From contig NZ_QFWQ01000005.1 in the NCBI RefSeq assembly GCF_003335105.1, positions 389,751 through 453,750 on the forward strand: 64,000 nucleotides of DNA. Direction: 5' to 3'. The notes beneath the pieces are model-generated. The model searched no databases. It saw only the letters and a program-made list of their open reading frames with translations, and was not told where the DNA came from. A program made the position numbers and the translations under genes. Shown here piece by piece: positions 16,111 to 25,412 of this stretch. Position 1 is the first letter of the stretch, and each line of letters begins with the position of its first letter. The stretch is from Rhodanobacter denitrificans (GTDB lineage: Bacteria > Pseudomonadota > Gammaproteobacteria > Xanthomonadales > Rhodanobacteraceae).

Positions 16111-19100
16111 ATGCGCCTGACCACGATCAAACTCGCCGGTTTCAAGTCCTTCGTGGACCCCACCACCCTGCACCTGCCGAGCAACATGATCGGCGTGGTC
16201 GGCCCGAACGGTTGCGGCAAATCCAACATCATCGATGCGATCCGCTGGGTGATGGGCGAGAGCGCGGCCAGCCGCCTGCGCGGCGATTCGCTGACCGACG
16301 TGATCTTCTCCGGTTCCAACACGCGCAAGCCGGTGGGGCAGGCCACGGTCGAGCTGATCTTCGACAACGCCGACGGCTCGATTCAGGGCGAGTACGGCCA
16401 GTACGCCGAGATCTCGGTGAAGCGCCAGGTCACCCGCGACGGCCAGTCCGCCTACTTCCTCAACGGCGCGCGTTGCCGCCGGCGCGACATCACCGACCTG
16501 TTCCTCGGCACCGGCCTCGGCCCGCGCAGCTACTCGATCATCGAGCAGGGCATGATCAGCCAGATCATCGAGGCGCACCCGGAAGAACTGCGCACGCACC
16601 TGGAAGAAGCTGCCGGCATCTCCAAGTACAAAGAGCGGCGCAAGGAGACCGAGAGCCGCATCAAGGCCACCCGCGAGAACCTCGACCGTGTGAAGGACGT
16701 GCGCGACGAGGTGGACAAGCAGCTCGAACACCTGAACCGCCAGGCCCGCGCCGCCGAGCGGTGGAAGGCGCTGAAGGAAGAACAGACGCGCAAGGAGGCC
16801 GAACTGCGCGCGCTGGAGTACCGCGGCCTGACGAGGCAGCATGCGGGCGAGGGCGAAGTGCTCACCGCCGCCGAGATTGAGATCGAGAAGCAGCTGGCCG
16901 GCCAGCGCCAGATCGAGGCGCAGCTGGAAAGCGTGCGCGAACGCCACACCGACGCCAGCGAGCACCTGAACGCGGTGCAGGCCGAGGTATACAAAGTCGG
17001 CGCCGAGATCGCCCGGGTCGAGCAGCAGGTGCGCTACAACAAGGAGACCGCCGAGCGCCTGCAGCGTGCCCACGGCGACGCCGAGCGCGAGCATTGCGAG
17101 CTGGCTGCGCACATCGCCACCGACCGCGAGCAGGTCGAGGCGCTGCGCCTGGCGCTGGCCGAAGGCGAGCCGAAACTCGAAGCCCTGCAGCAACTGCAGG
17201 ACGACACCGCCGAAGCCCAGCGCAGCACCGAGGCGAAGCTGGCCGACTGGCAGCAGCGCTGGGACAGCCACACCCGCAACGCCGGCGAATCCAACCGTGC
17301 GGCCGAGGTGGAGCGCACCAAGCTCAACTATCTCGATCGCCAGGCGATCGACCTGTCGCGCCGGCGCGAGGCGCTGGAAGCGGAGCAGAAGGCCACTGAC
17401 GTGGCCGCGCTGGACGCCGCCGGCCAGCAGCTGATCGACGAACACGACACCCAGCGCGAACGCGTCGAGACCCTGGGCAGCCTGCTCGACCAGCACAAGT
17501 CCGGCCACGAGAAGGTGCTGGAGGAAGAGCGCCAGGTGCAGTCGGCGCTGAACGAGGCGCGCCAGCAGCTGCAGGCGGCTCGCGGCCGGCACGCCTCGCT
17601 GGAGGCATTGCAGCACGCCGCTCTCGGTCAGGAGGAAAGCGCCGCCAGCGGCTGGCTGGCACGACTGGGGCTGGACCGCTCGCGTCGCCTCGGCGAATCG
17701 CTGCAGGTCGAGGCGGGTTGGGAAACCGCGGTGGAAACCGCGCTGAGCGGCTTCCTCGACAGCGTACTGGTGGACGGCTCGCATGCACTTGCCGCCGAAT
17801 TTGGCGCTCTGGAGAACGCCGACGTCGCGCTGCTCGATGCCGCCGACGGCGGCGCCAACACCGCCGGCACGCTGGCCGCCCACGTGCGCGGGCCGGCGGC
17901 GGCGCTGGCGATCCTCGGCCATGTGCTGACCGCCGAGTCGCTGGGCGAGGCGCACCAGCGCGTGGCCTCGCTGTCCGCGCTGGCGCCGTACCAGTCCGTA
18001 ATCACTCGCGGCGGCGAATGGCTGGGCCCGGGCTGGGCGCGGGTGCGGCGCGCGCAGGGCAGCCAGGTCGGCGTGCTGGCGCGCGAGCGCGAGCTGCGCC
18101 TGCTCACCGAGCAGATCGCCACGCTCGAAGCGCAACTGGAGGAGTCCAGCGAACGGCTCGATACGCTGCGCACCAGCAAGTTCGAGGCCGAGCGCGCGCG
18201 CGACGACGCGCAGCGCGAGCTGTACAACGCCCATCGCCGCCAGTCCGAACTGGCCGGCCAGCTGCAAAGCCATCGCGGCAAGCTGGAAACCGCCCGCGCC
18301 CGCGCCGAAAAGGTCAGCGGCGAACTGGGCGATCTCGCGGCCCAGCTCGACGAATTGCAGAACCAGACCCGCGAGGCGCGTGCGCGGCTGGACGAGTCGG
18401 TCGGCCTGATGGGCGACCAGGAAGACCAGCGCCGCGAGCTGGAGAACGAACGGCGCACGCTGCTCGAAGCGCGCGAAGAGGCGCGCATGAATGCGCGCGA
18501 GGCGGCCGAGCAGTCGCATGCGCTGGCGCTGGCGCTGGAGTCGAAACGTTCCTCGCTGGGCTCGCTGGAACAGGCGCTGGGCCGCATGGATGCCCAGCTG
18601 CGCCAGATCGAGGCGCGCCGCAACGAGATCACCGAACAGCTCGCCGCCGGCTCCGACCCGATCGCCGAACTCGAAGCCGAACGGCAGGCTTACCTGGACC
18701 AGCGCCTGCTGGTCGACAGGCAGCTGGTCGAGGCACGCCGCGCGCTGGAAGACTGCGACGTCGAATTCCGCAAGCTCGAACAGCAGCGGCACCTGGCGGA
18801 GCAGGGCCTGGCCAGCCTGCGCGAGGGCCTGTCCGAGAAGCGCCTAGCCGCCCAGGCGCTGCAACTGCGCGCCGCACAGCTGGCCGAGGCGATCGCCACA
18901 TCCGGCCTGGCACTGGAAACCCTGCTGGCCGAACTGGCCGAGAATATCGACGCGAACCAGTGGCGCGCGCAGCTCAACGAGATCGGCCAGAAGATCGTGC
19001 GGCTGGAGCCGGTGAACCTGGCCGCGATCCAGGAACATGCCGAGCAGAGCGAACGCAAGACCTATCTGGACAACCAGCTCGCCGACCTCACCAGTGCGAT

Positions 19101-19620
19101 GGAAACGCTGGAAGGCGCGATCAAGAAGATCGACCGCGAGACCCGCCAGCGCTTCAAGGAAACCTTCGACAAGGTCAACGCTGGCGTGCAGGAATTGTTC
19201 CCGCGCCTGTTCGGCGGCGGCCATGCCTACCTGGAACTGACCGGCGACGACTTGCTCAACACCGGCGTGTCGATCATGGCCCGGCCGCCGGGCAAGCGCG
19301 TGTCCAACATCACCCTGCTGTCCGGTGGCGAGAAGGCGCTCACCGCGGTGTCGCTGGTGTTCGCGATCTTCAGCCTCAATCCCGCGCCGTTCTGCCTGCT
19401 GGACGAAGTGGACGCGCCGCTGGACGAGGCGAACGTGGGGCGCTTCTCCGGCATGGTGCGCGAGATGAGCGAAAAGGTGCAGTTCATCTTCATCAGCCAC
19501 AACAAGGCCACCATGGAGGCAGCCAGCCAGCTGTGCGGCGTGACCATGCGCGAACCGGGCGTGTCGCGACTGGTGCAGGTGGACCTGGCCGAAGCGGCTA
19601 AACTGGCAGGAGCTGCCTGA
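16111..19620 (+). CDS. smc: Chromosome segregation ATPase SMC
   Basis: SMC forms the core of the bacterial condensin that organises and separates chromosomes. The 1169-residue protein has Walker A GPNGCGKSN at 31-39, two long coiled-coil arms (about 170-500 and 660-1000), a hinge in between with Gly-rich turns, and a C-terminal ABC head with LSGGEKALTAVS and the Walker B CLLDEVDAPLDEANV. The length is normal. zipA follows 7 bases later, the usual Xanthomonadales order. Confidence 0.97.
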   Translation: MRLTTIKLAGFKSFVDPTTLHLPSNMIGVVGPNGCGKSNIIDAIRWVMGESAASRLRGDSLTDVIFSGSNTRKPVGQATVELIFDNADGSIQGEYGQYAEISVKRQVTRDGQSAYFLNGARCRRRDITDLFLGTGLGPRSYSIIEQGMISQIIEAHPEELRTHLEEAAGISKYKERRKETESRIKATRENLDRVKDVRDEVDKQLEHLNRQARAAERWKALKEEQTRKEAELRALEYRGLTRQHAGEGEVLTAAEIEIEKQLAGQRQIEAQLESVRERHTDASEHLNAVQAEVYKVGAEIARVEQQVRYNKETAERLQRAHGDAEREHCELAAHIATDREQVEALRLALAEGEPKLEALQQLQDDTAEAQRSTEAKLADWQQRWDSHTRNAGESNRAAEVERTKLNYLDRQAIDLSRRREALEAEQKATDVAALDAAGQQLIDEHDTQRERVETLGSLLDQHKSGHEKVLEEERQVQSALNEARQQLQAARGRHASLEALQHAALGQEESAASGWLARLGLDRSRRLGESLQVEAGWETAVETALSGFLDSVLVDGSHALAAEFGALENADVALLDAADGGANTAGTLAAHVRGPAAALAILGHVLTAESLGEAHQRVASLSALAPYQSVITRGGEWLGPGWARVRRAQGSQVGVLARERELRLLTEQIATLEAQLEESSERLDTLRTSKFEAERARDDAQRELYNAHRRQSELAGQLQSHRGKLETARARAEKVSGELGDLAAQLDELQNQTREARARLDESVGLMGDQEDQRRELENERRTLLEAREEARMNAREAAEQSHALALALESKRSSLGSLEQALGRMDAQLRQIEARRNEITEQLAAGSDPIAELEAERQAYLDQRLLVDRQLVEARRALEDCDVEFRKLEQQRHLAEQGLASLREGLSEKRLAAQALQLRAAQLAEAIATSGLALETLLAELAENIDANQWRAQLNEIGQKIVRLEPVNLAAIQEHAEQSERKTYLDNQLADLTSAMETLEGAIKKIDRETRQRFKETFDKVNAGVQELFPRLFGGGHAYLELTGDDLLNTGVSIMARPPGKRVSNITLLSGGEKALTAVSLVFAIFSLNPAPFCLLDEVDAPLDEANVGRFSGMVREMSEKVQFIFISHNKATMEAASQLCGVTMREPGVSRLVQVDLAEAAKLAGAA

Positions 19621-19627
19621 GGATCCC

Positions 19628-20599
19628 ATGATGACGCTGCAACCCGTGACCGCCCTTGCCTGGAACCCCGCCGTCGGCATTCCGCTGCTGATCGTCGGCG
19701 TCATCGTGCTGGCGCTGATCTGGTTGTTCGGGCAGCCGAAGAAGGAGCAGGGCAAGCGCCGGGTCGCGCCGGGGCCGCACGCCGCCGGCGAGCGCCGCGA
19801 ACCCACGCTGGGCGGACAGGACGGCGGACCGGCCGTCGACGGGCCGTTCATCGGCGATATCCCGCCACAGCAGGGCGAGCTGGACGTTGGCTTGCGCGAG
19901 GAACTCGAGCGGCTGGGTGCCACGCTCTCCGGCGAACACGCCAGGCCACCGGCGCCGGCCGCCAGGCCGAGGACACCGCCCAAGCTGGCCGATCACGTCG
20001 CCTCGATCATCGATGCCCTGCGCGCGCCGAGTTCCGGCGAGCCGGTGCCGCCGAAGGACGTTCCGCCCGTTGCGAAGCCGGCACCGCCGGCCGCTTCGCC
20101 GGCGGCCTTCTCGCCGCCGCGTTCCGACCTCGGCCGGCGCCCGCCGCAGCTGCCGGTCGAGCGCATCGTCACGCTGTTCGTGGTGGCCCGCGAAGGAGGG
20201 CGCTTCAGCGGAGCTGACCTCGTCGTCGCCGCCGAAAAGGCCGGGCTCGAATTCGGCGACATGGGCATCTACCACCGCCTGGTCGACGGCAAGCGCGAGC
20301 TGGGGCCAATCTTCAGCGTGGCCAACATGCTCAAGCCCGGCAACTTCGATCTGGCGCGGCTCGACGCCCTGCAAACGCCGGGAGTGAGCTTCTTCATGAC
20401 CCTGCCGGCGCCGCTGCCCGCATTGGACGCCTGGGACGCCATGCTGCCCACGGCGCAACGCCTCGCCGAACTGTTGGACGGTCAGGTGCTCGACGAGGAG
20501 CGCAATGCACTGGGCCGCCAGGGCATCGCCCACATCCGCGACCAGCTGCGTGGCTGGGACCGCGACCATGAAGGCAAGGAAATCATCTTCGGGCGGTGA
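19628..20599 (+). CDS. zipA: Cell division protein ZipA
   Basis: ZipA anchors FtsZ to the inner membrane. The 323-residue protein has one N-terminal membrane helix (16-35), a basic then Pro/Ala-rich linker (37-165) and a C-terminal FtsZ-binding domain (about 175-323; signs are GGRFSGADLVVAAEKAGLEFGDMGIYHR and FSVANMLKPGNFD). An adjacent in-frame ATG at 19631 is equally possible as start. In related genomes ligA usually follows; here msrA lies convergent, only 8 bases away. Confidence 0.93.
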   Translation: MMTLQPVTALAWNPAVGIPLLIVGVIVLALIWLFGQPKKEQGKRRVAPGPHAAGERREPTLGGQDGGPAVDGPFIGDIPPQQGELDVGLREELERLGATLSGEHARPPAPAARPRTPPKLADHVASIIDALRAPSSGEPVPPKDVPPVAKPAPPAASPAAFSPPRSDLGRRPPQLPVERIVTLFVVAREGGRFSGADLVVAAEKAGLEFGDMGIYHRLVDGKRELGPIFSVANMLKPGNFDLARLDALQTPGVSFFMTLPAPLPALDAWDAMLPTAQRLAELLDGQVLDEERNALGRQGIAHIRDQLRGWDRDHEGKEIIFGR

Positions 20600-20607
20600 C
20601 GCCCGGA

Positions 20608-21117
20608 TCAGCCGGCCATCTGACGACGCGGCAGTTTCCAGCCCGGCCGGATGAAGTGGCAGGTGTAGCCGCCGGGGTAGCGCTCCAGGTAATCCTGGTG
20701 CTCCGGCTCGGCCTCCCAGAAATCGCCGGCCGGCGCCACTTCGGTCACCACCTTGCCGGGCCACAAGCCAGACGCATCCACGTCGGCGATGGTGTCCTCG
20801 GCGACGCGTTTCTGCGCGTCCGACGTGTAGAAGATCGCCGAGCGGTAGGAACTACCGCGATCGTTGCCCTGCCGGTTGGGCGTGGACGGGTCGTGGATCT
20901 GGAAGAAGAATTCCAGCAACGTGCGATAGCCGATCCGCGCCGGATCGAACACGATCTCGATCGCCTCGGCATGGCTGCCATGGTGGCGGTAGGTGGCATT
21001 CGGCACGTCGCCGCCGGTGTAGCCGACCCGCGTCGAAACGACACCGTCCTGGCGGCGAATCAGGTCCTGCATGCCCCAGAAGCAACCGCCGGCCAGGAGC
21101 GCACGCTCGGTCGTCAT
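20608..21117 (-). CDS. msrA: Peptide-methionine (S)-S-oxide reductase
   Basis: The enzyme repairs S-form methionine sulfoxide in proteins. The 169-residue protein has the active-site motif GCFWG at 11-15 with Cys12 as nucleophile and a C-terminal Cys153 (GGYTCHF) likely to resolve it. The start overlaps the msrB stop by 4 bases (ATGA), so both reductases come from one message. It has no signal peptide, so a cytoplasmic protein is expected. Confidence 0.96.
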   Translation of the reverse strand: MTTERALLAGGCFWGMQDLIRRQDGVVSTRVGYTGGDVPNATYRHHGSHAEAIEIVFDPARIGYRTLLEFFFQIHDPSTPNRQGNDRGSSYRSAIFYTSDAQKRVAEDTIADVDASGLWPGKVVTEVAPAGDFWEAEPEHQDYLERYPGGYTCHFIRPGWKLPRRQMAG

Positions 21118-21563
21118 CGCACGTTCTCCACCTGGTCCAGGTAATCGCCGTAGCCTTCGGCCGCCATGTCGTCGCGGTGGACGAAGCGCAGCGAGGCCGA
21201 GTTGATGCAGTAGCGCAGGCCGCCGCGATCGGCGGGGCCGTCGGGGAAGACATGGCCAAGGTGGCTGTCGCCGTGCACCGAACGCACTTCGGTGCGGATC
21301 ATGCCGTGCGTGGTGTCGCGCCGTTCGTTGACATTCGCCGACTCGATCGGTTTGGTGAAACTCGGCCAGCCACAGCCGGATTCGAACTTGTCGGAGGAGG
21401 CGAACAGCGGTTCGCCAGACACCACGTCGACATAGATGCCCGGCTCGCCGTTGTGCAGGTATTCGCCGGTTCCGGGATATTCCGTGCCGTTCTGCTGGGT
21501 CACCCGGTACTGCTCCGGGCTCAGGCGCGACAGCGCATCCGGGTTCCTGATATAGCGTGACAT
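21114..21563 (-). CDS. msrB: Peptide-methionine (R)-S-oxide reductase, zinc-free type
   Basis: The enzyme repairs R-form methionine sulfoxide. The 149-residue protein has the catalytic RYCINSAS (Cys119) and a likely resolving Cys64 in ESGCGWPSF. The two CxxC pairs that bind zinc in E. coli MsrB are absent (residues 46-50 VVSGE and 94-99 RSVHGD stand there). This is the known zinc-free form, not a defect. It is co-transcribed with msrA. Confidence 0.95.
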   Translation of the reverse strand: MSRYIRNPDALSRLSPEQYRVTQQNGTEYPGTGEYLHNGEPGIYVDVVSGEPLFASSDKFESGCGWPSFTKPIESANVNERRDTTHGMIRTEVRSVHGDSHLGHVFPDGPADRGGLRYCINSASLRFVHRDDMAAEGYGDYLDQVENVR

Positions 21564-21964
21564 GTCGAACCTCCTCCCATTTTGTCTCTCATCCGATTCA
21601 ACATGGCTGTCGCCGTGCCCATATCAAGTCCCCGTACCCGGGCTGATGGAAGAAGAGAGCAGTAGGGGATCGTGCACGGATACGTGCGCGTTCTGGCCGG
21701 TGCTGGCCGCGCTGATCGTACTCGGTGTCGGTCGGGACATTGACGGCACGAACGCCGTCATGCGGCGGAAGATCCTGCCACCGCTTCCCCCGAGCCTGGA
21801 CTCGCGGCGGTAGCGCAGGCTTTCGCCTACCGCCGCGACATTTGCCTGCTGCTTCGTCGACCCGCATCGGAGCCGGAGCGACCCCGTATTCACCTACTTC
21901 GGCGAAGCCGGGGAAGTGGTTGCGGACCGTACGGGTGCAATGCGACGTCCCAACCTGATCCCGG
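21564..21964. other. Intergenic region with a long hairpin
   Basis: I see no convincing gene here. A perfect 12-bp inverted repeat (21802-21813 with 21827-21838, 13-base loop) lies 127 bases downstream of the stop of the secreted-protein gene. It has no T run, so it is more likely a repeat or an mRNA-end structure than a standard terminator. The msrB promoter should lie at the left end. Confidence 0.5.
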
Positions 21965-22807
21965 TCAATGCATACCCTGCATGGATTTCGAGCTGAAGAA
22001 CAGGTAGAAATTGGACGGCACCTCGACAGCCTGGCCTCGCTGTTCGGCTTGACGCAGTTTCGCGACCGAAGTGATGCCAAAGCCGCCATTCTGATCCGGC
22101 CAATCGGCCGGATCGGTCACCAGCACCGGTTCCACTTCCCACCAGATGGCGTTTTCCGTGTTCGCACGCGCATCGGCGACCACGTGGCTGTGGTTCGGCG
22201 TGGGCAGGAAGACATTCGACGCTGGCGGAGGCAGTTTGCCGAGGGCGACCAGCACCTTGCCGAGATCGACCGTGGAAGCATGCATCGTGCATGTGCCCGG
22301 CATCGAACCCGGTCCGGGACAATCGGTGAACACCAGCGGCTTGATCTTGTAGGCCTCCGGAACCGCGCCGAAAAGCTGGATCAGCGTCTTGCCGAGTGCG
22401 GGTCCGCACAGCGTGCCGGCCCTGACTCCGGTCGGGCAGGGGATGGCATCGTCGGGGTTCTGGTCGTGGTTGAGCGAAAACATCGGAACCAGCACATAGA
22501 GAATGGCCGTTTTCCTGGCGTCCTCGCCGGTCGGGTCAATCGTGGGCTGGATGCCGGCCTGGCAGATGGGCGTCTGGAATTCGCCAGGGTCCGATTGCGC
22601 CAACACGCCGTTGTGGTTCAGATCGTCGCGGGGCTGATGGACGCAGGCAAAGTTTTGCTGGTAGGTGAACTTGACCAGCTCGCCGTGCGAAAACCCCGCG
22701 GTCTGATTGGGTTTGAGCGATTGGGCGTAGGCGCCGCCGACCGCAAACAGCGCCGCAAGCACGGCCGCTGGCAAGAGCCTTGAGACTGAACGCTTGGTGG
22801 GTTTCAT
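21965..22807 (-). CDS. Secreted protein of unknown function
   Basis: The 280-residue protein has a clear signal peptide (1-29, ...GGAYAQ|S). The mature part contains several Cys residues (FACVHQPRDDL, TPICQAG, IPCPTG, TLCGPALG, FTDCPGPGS, GTCTMHAS), suggesting disulfides, and a PNHSHVV motif. I do not recognise the family. The ATG at 22807 has GGAGGG upstream. It is transcribed away from the polysaccharide operon, with a 512-base control region between them, and no link to it is shown by the sequence. Confidence 0.75.
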   Translation of the reverse strand: MKPTKRSVSRLLPAAVLAALFAVGGAYAQSLKPNQTAGFSHGELVKFTYQQNFACVHQPRDDLNHNGVLAQSDPGEFQTPICQAGIQPTIDPTGEDARKTAILYVLVPMFSLNHDQNPDDAIPCPTGVRAGTLCGPALGKTLIQLFGAVPEAYKIKPLVFTDCPGPGSMPGTCTMHASTVDLGKVLVALGKLPPPASNVFLPTPNHSHVVADARANTENAIWWEVEPVLVTDPADWPDQNGGFGITSVAKLRQAEQRGQAVEVPSNFYLFFSSKSMQGMH

Positions 22808-23087
22808 GGTGCCCTCCTATGGGGATCCATATGGCTGCGTACGCCCCACGCCCCGGCATCGTGAATGAAGGGATCTTGGGCATACGGGTCAGATACGAGG
22901 GCCGTCGGCCATCGGATGCACGAATGAACAAGAATTTTTGGAATGTTCGCCGCAGCTGGCGTCGGCCGGGACCATAGGCGCCCACCGCTGGCTGTCGTGA
23001 GGTACTGAAGGCGGGAGGAGTCGTCACCCGACCATTACAACGAAAAGCCATCGGCAAGGGCGGTCTGCCAAGTCGTTGTCGTCATTG

Positions 23088-23111
23088 CCGCGTGACAGGA
23101 TTCGAACCTGC
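23088..23111 (-). other. tRNA 3'-end-like remnant
   Basis: On the minus strand a T arm (5-bp stem around TTCGAAT) is followed by the acceptor-like strand CACGCGG, but no CCA and no matching 5' half are present. It looks like the 3' part of a tRNA gene, the kind of fragment left at integration sites. Confidence 0.5.
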
Positions 23112-23205
23112 GATTTCTTGCGACGTTGGTCTTTCCATAGTCAATTTTTCAGTTTTTATTAGTTAAATCATCAACTTATAGTGTAATGGTCGTACTTGTC
23201 GAAAA

Positions 23206-23221
23206 TGTGAATTTGATCACA
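23206..23221 (+). promoter_or_regulatory. CRP/Clp binding site, perfect palindrome
   Basis: TGTGA-ATTTGA-TCACA matches the CRP-family consensus at all ten symmetric core bases. The centre (23213.5) lies about 40 bases before a start site predicted from the -10-like TATAGA at 23241-23246, the class II activator position. In Xanthomonas the CRP-like Clp, which responds to cyclic-di-GMP, controls exopolysaccharide genes, so Clp or CRP control of this operon is a reasonable inference. Confidence 0.7.
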
Positions 23222-23319
23222 CTAATTATGATTTTTGTGATATAGATGCCTGCCTCGGGTTGGGGGCGTAAAGGGGTGGGGTGGCTGACAGAAGGATTCG
23301 TCAGCAAGGGAGGTGCAAC

Positions 23320-24717
23320 ATGTACCGATCGTTCCGATACGGAATCCGCTGGCAGTTGCTGCTCGTACTGGTCGAGTCTGTGCTGCTGGTTGGGTGTGTC
23401 TATGCCGCGGTGATGCTGCGTTATTGGGGGCATGGCAGCACTCAATCCGCGTTCGTCCATTCGGTGCAGTGGCGCGCGCTGCCGGTGGCGATGGTGCTGA
23501 CTTTCTCAATGGCTGCGCTTGGGTTGTATCAAGTACATCTGCGCGCGAGCTGGCTGGGGCGGCTCAGCCGACAAGGCGTCGCCTTCTTGTTGGGCGGCAT
23601 CGTGCTTATGGTGCTGTATTACGCGATCCCCACCTCGTATCTGGGCCGGGGGATTCTGGGCATTGCGTTGCTGCTCGGCTACCTCGTCGTGGCCCTGTGG
23701 AGAGCGCTGTTCCTGAGTTTTGTGGACGCCGACTTGTTCAAGCGCCGCGTGATGATCCTGGGTGCCGGCGAACGCGCTGCCGAGGTGATCCGCGCAATGC
23801 GCCGCAAGACCGACCAACGTGGGTTCAAGATACTGGGTTGTGCGCCCGTGGGTGCCGGTTCGGTGTCCATCGCCGCGCCTCTGCTGCTGCACCCCGACGA
23901 TGCCTTGTGCGAATGGGCGACGCGGCTTGGCGTGGAGGAAATCGTGATCGGGCCGGACGATCGCCGCGGCACCTTGCCGGTGGGAGCGCTTTTGGAATGC
24001 AAGCGGAACGGCATAGCAGTGACCGAACTCGCCGATTTTTTCGAGCACGAGGCCGGCAAAATCATCATGGAACTAACCAACCCGTCGTCGTTGATATTTT
24101 CGGACGGCTTCAATATCTCCCCCGTTAGGCTCGCGATCAAGCGTGTCTTCGATTTAATCACTGCTTCGCTGGTATTACTGGTGACATGGCCGTTCATGCT
24201 GTTGACGGCCCTGGCAATTCGGCTGGAGTCGGGCCGCGGCGCGCCGATCCTGTACTACCAGGATCGAGTCGGTGAAAACGGCAAGCTCTTCCGGGTCATC
24301 AAGTTTCGCAGCATGGGCGCCGACGCCGAGCGCGATGGCGTGGCACGTTGGGCTACTGAGCACGACAACAGGGTCACCAGGGTCGGACGCTTCATCCGCA
24401 AGGCCCGGCTGGACGAGTTGCCGCAGCTCTGGAACGTGTTGCGTGGCGACATGAGCATCATCGGCCCGCGACCGGAGCGGCCGCAGTTCGTGGACAGTTT
24501 CAACAAGTGCATTCGCTACTATTCATTGCGGCATTGCCTGAGGCCGGGGCTGACCGGCTGGGCCCAACTTCGCTACCCATACGGCTCATCCAGGGAGGAT
24601 GCCGAGGAAAAGCTGAAGTTCGACCTCTTCTACGTAAAAAACCATAACTTCGTATTCGATCTGGCCATCCTGGTCCAGACCTTGGAAGTGGTGTTGTTCG
24701 GGCGCGGCGCTCGCTGA
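23320..24717 (+). CDS. Priming sugar transferase, XrtA-system type
   Basis: This 465-residue membrane protein probably attaches the first sugar phosphate to undecaprenyl phosphate. It has about four N-terminal membrane helices (15-125), a nucleotide-binding-like central part (MILGAGERAAEVI) and a C-terminal bacterial sugar transferase domain (275-465) with a membrane segment, KFRSMGADAE and DELPQLWNVLRGDMSIIGPRPE. The architecture matches the polyprenyl glycosylphosphotransferase that opens exosortase-A loci. The ATG at 23320 has AGGGAGGTG upstream; an upstream in-frame GTG at 23281 is less likely. It is the first gene of the long operon. Confidence 0.92.
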   Translation: MYRSFRYGIRWQLLLVLVESVLLVGCVYAAVMLRYWGHGSTQSAFVHSVQWRALPVAMVLTFSMAALGLYQVHLRASWLGRLSRQGVAFLLGGIVLMVLYYAIPTSYLGRGILGIALLLGYLVVALWRALFLSFVDADLFKRRVMILGAGERAAEVIRAMRRKTDQRGFKILGCAPVGAGSVSIAAPLLLHPDDALCEWATRLGVEEIVIGPDDRRGTLPVGALLECKRNGIAVTELADFFEHEAGKIIMELTNPSSLIFSDGFNISPVRLAIKRVFDLITASLVLLVTWPFMLLTALAIRLESGRGAPILYYQDRVGENGKLFRVIKFRSMGADAERDGVARWATEHDNRVTRVGRFIRKARLDELPQLWNVLRGDMSIIGPRPERPQFVDSFNKCIRYYSLRHCLRPGLTGWAQLRYPYGSSREDAEEKLKFDLFYVKNHNFVFDLAILVQTLEVVLFGRGAR

Positions 24718-24735
24718 AATCAAGGAGAAGGACGA

Positions 24736-25362
24736 GTGAAACGACTACCGCAAGACTGCATTTTCTGGCTGATGATGGTGGCTGGTTTGGTGCTGGTTGG
24801 CGGTTGCAGCACCGCACCGACTGTCGACTCTTTGGCCGCGACGAACCCGCAACCGCTGGAGCATTACATCATCGGGCCGGGTGATTCGCTGGAAATCTTC
24901 GTGCGCGACAACCCCACGCTGACCACTACCGTGCCGGTGCGTCCGGATGGACGTGTCTCGATCCCGCTGGTGCAGTCCATCGTGGCTGCCGGCAAGACTC
25001 CGGAGGAACTGGCCGGCGATCTGGAAAAGGACTTGAGCCGCTACATCCGTTCTCCGCTGGTAACCGTGATCGTCAAGGGGTTCGTGGGCGCTTACAGCCA
25101 ACAGGTGCGCGTAGTCGGTCAAGCGGTGACTCCCATGGCTGTGCCTTATCGCAGCGGAATGACCATTCTCGACGTGATGATCGACGTCGGCGGCCTCACC
25201 AAATTTGCCGCTGGCAACAACGCCAAGATCATCCGTCATCTGCCCGAAGGCAGCGACCAGACCATACCGGTGCGGCTGGGTGAGCTCATGAATGGCGCGA
25301 TCAAATACAACGTAGTCATGCGTCCTGGGGACGTTCTGATTATTCCCCAGTCATTGTTCTGA
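24736..25362 (+). CDS. Polysaccharide export lipoprotein (Wza-like)
   Basis: The 208-residue lipoprotein has a type II signal with lipobox VGGC (Cys24), then a Poly_export domain (about 42-125; YIIGPGDSLEIFVRDNP) and an SLBB-like domain (about 130-205; VRVVGQAVTP, ending MRPGDVLIIPQ). It should form or support the outer-membrane exit channel. It is shorter than E. coli Wza (379), as is usual in exosortase-A loci. The GTG start follows AAGGAGAAGGAC. Confidence 0.92.
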   Translation: MKRLPQDCIFWLMMVAGLVLVGGCSTAPTVDSLAATNPQPLEHYIIGPGDSLEIFVRDNPTLTTTVPVRPDGRVSIPLVQSIVAAGKTPEELAGDLEKDLSRYIRSPLVTVIVKGFVGAYSQQVRVVGQAVTPMAVPYRSGMTILDVMIDVGGLTKFAAGNNAKIIRHLPEGSDQTIPVRLGELMNGAIKYNVVMRPGDVLIIPQSLF

Positions 25363-25412
25363 CGCCGCGAGCCAGGTATTCGGCGCCGCCAACGACATTG
25401 GGAAAGAAACAA

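Larger units (their letters stand above)
22808..23319. other. Control region between secreted-protein gene and polysaccharide operon
   Basis: No gene seen. From left to right: a Shine-Dalgarno region of the minus-strand gene, a tRNA-3'-end-like block (23088-23111, minus strand), an AT-rich stretch (about 23130-23250) unlike its surroundings, a perfect CRP/Clp palindrome (23206-23221), a TATAGA -10-like hexamer (23241-23246) and the Shine-Dalgarno AGGGAGGTG of the first operon gene. Confidence 0.6.

Noticed and set aside
15976-18792. 938-codon minus-strand open frame under smc
   Set aside because: It is antisense to SMC coiled-coil coding DNA; the repeated Leu/Gln pattern is a reflection of coiled-coil codons.
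22808-23319. Sigma-54 promoter for the polysaccharide operon
   Set aside because: PrsR-type control would need a GG-N10-GC site; I did not find one here or upstream of the paralogues and PSD gene.
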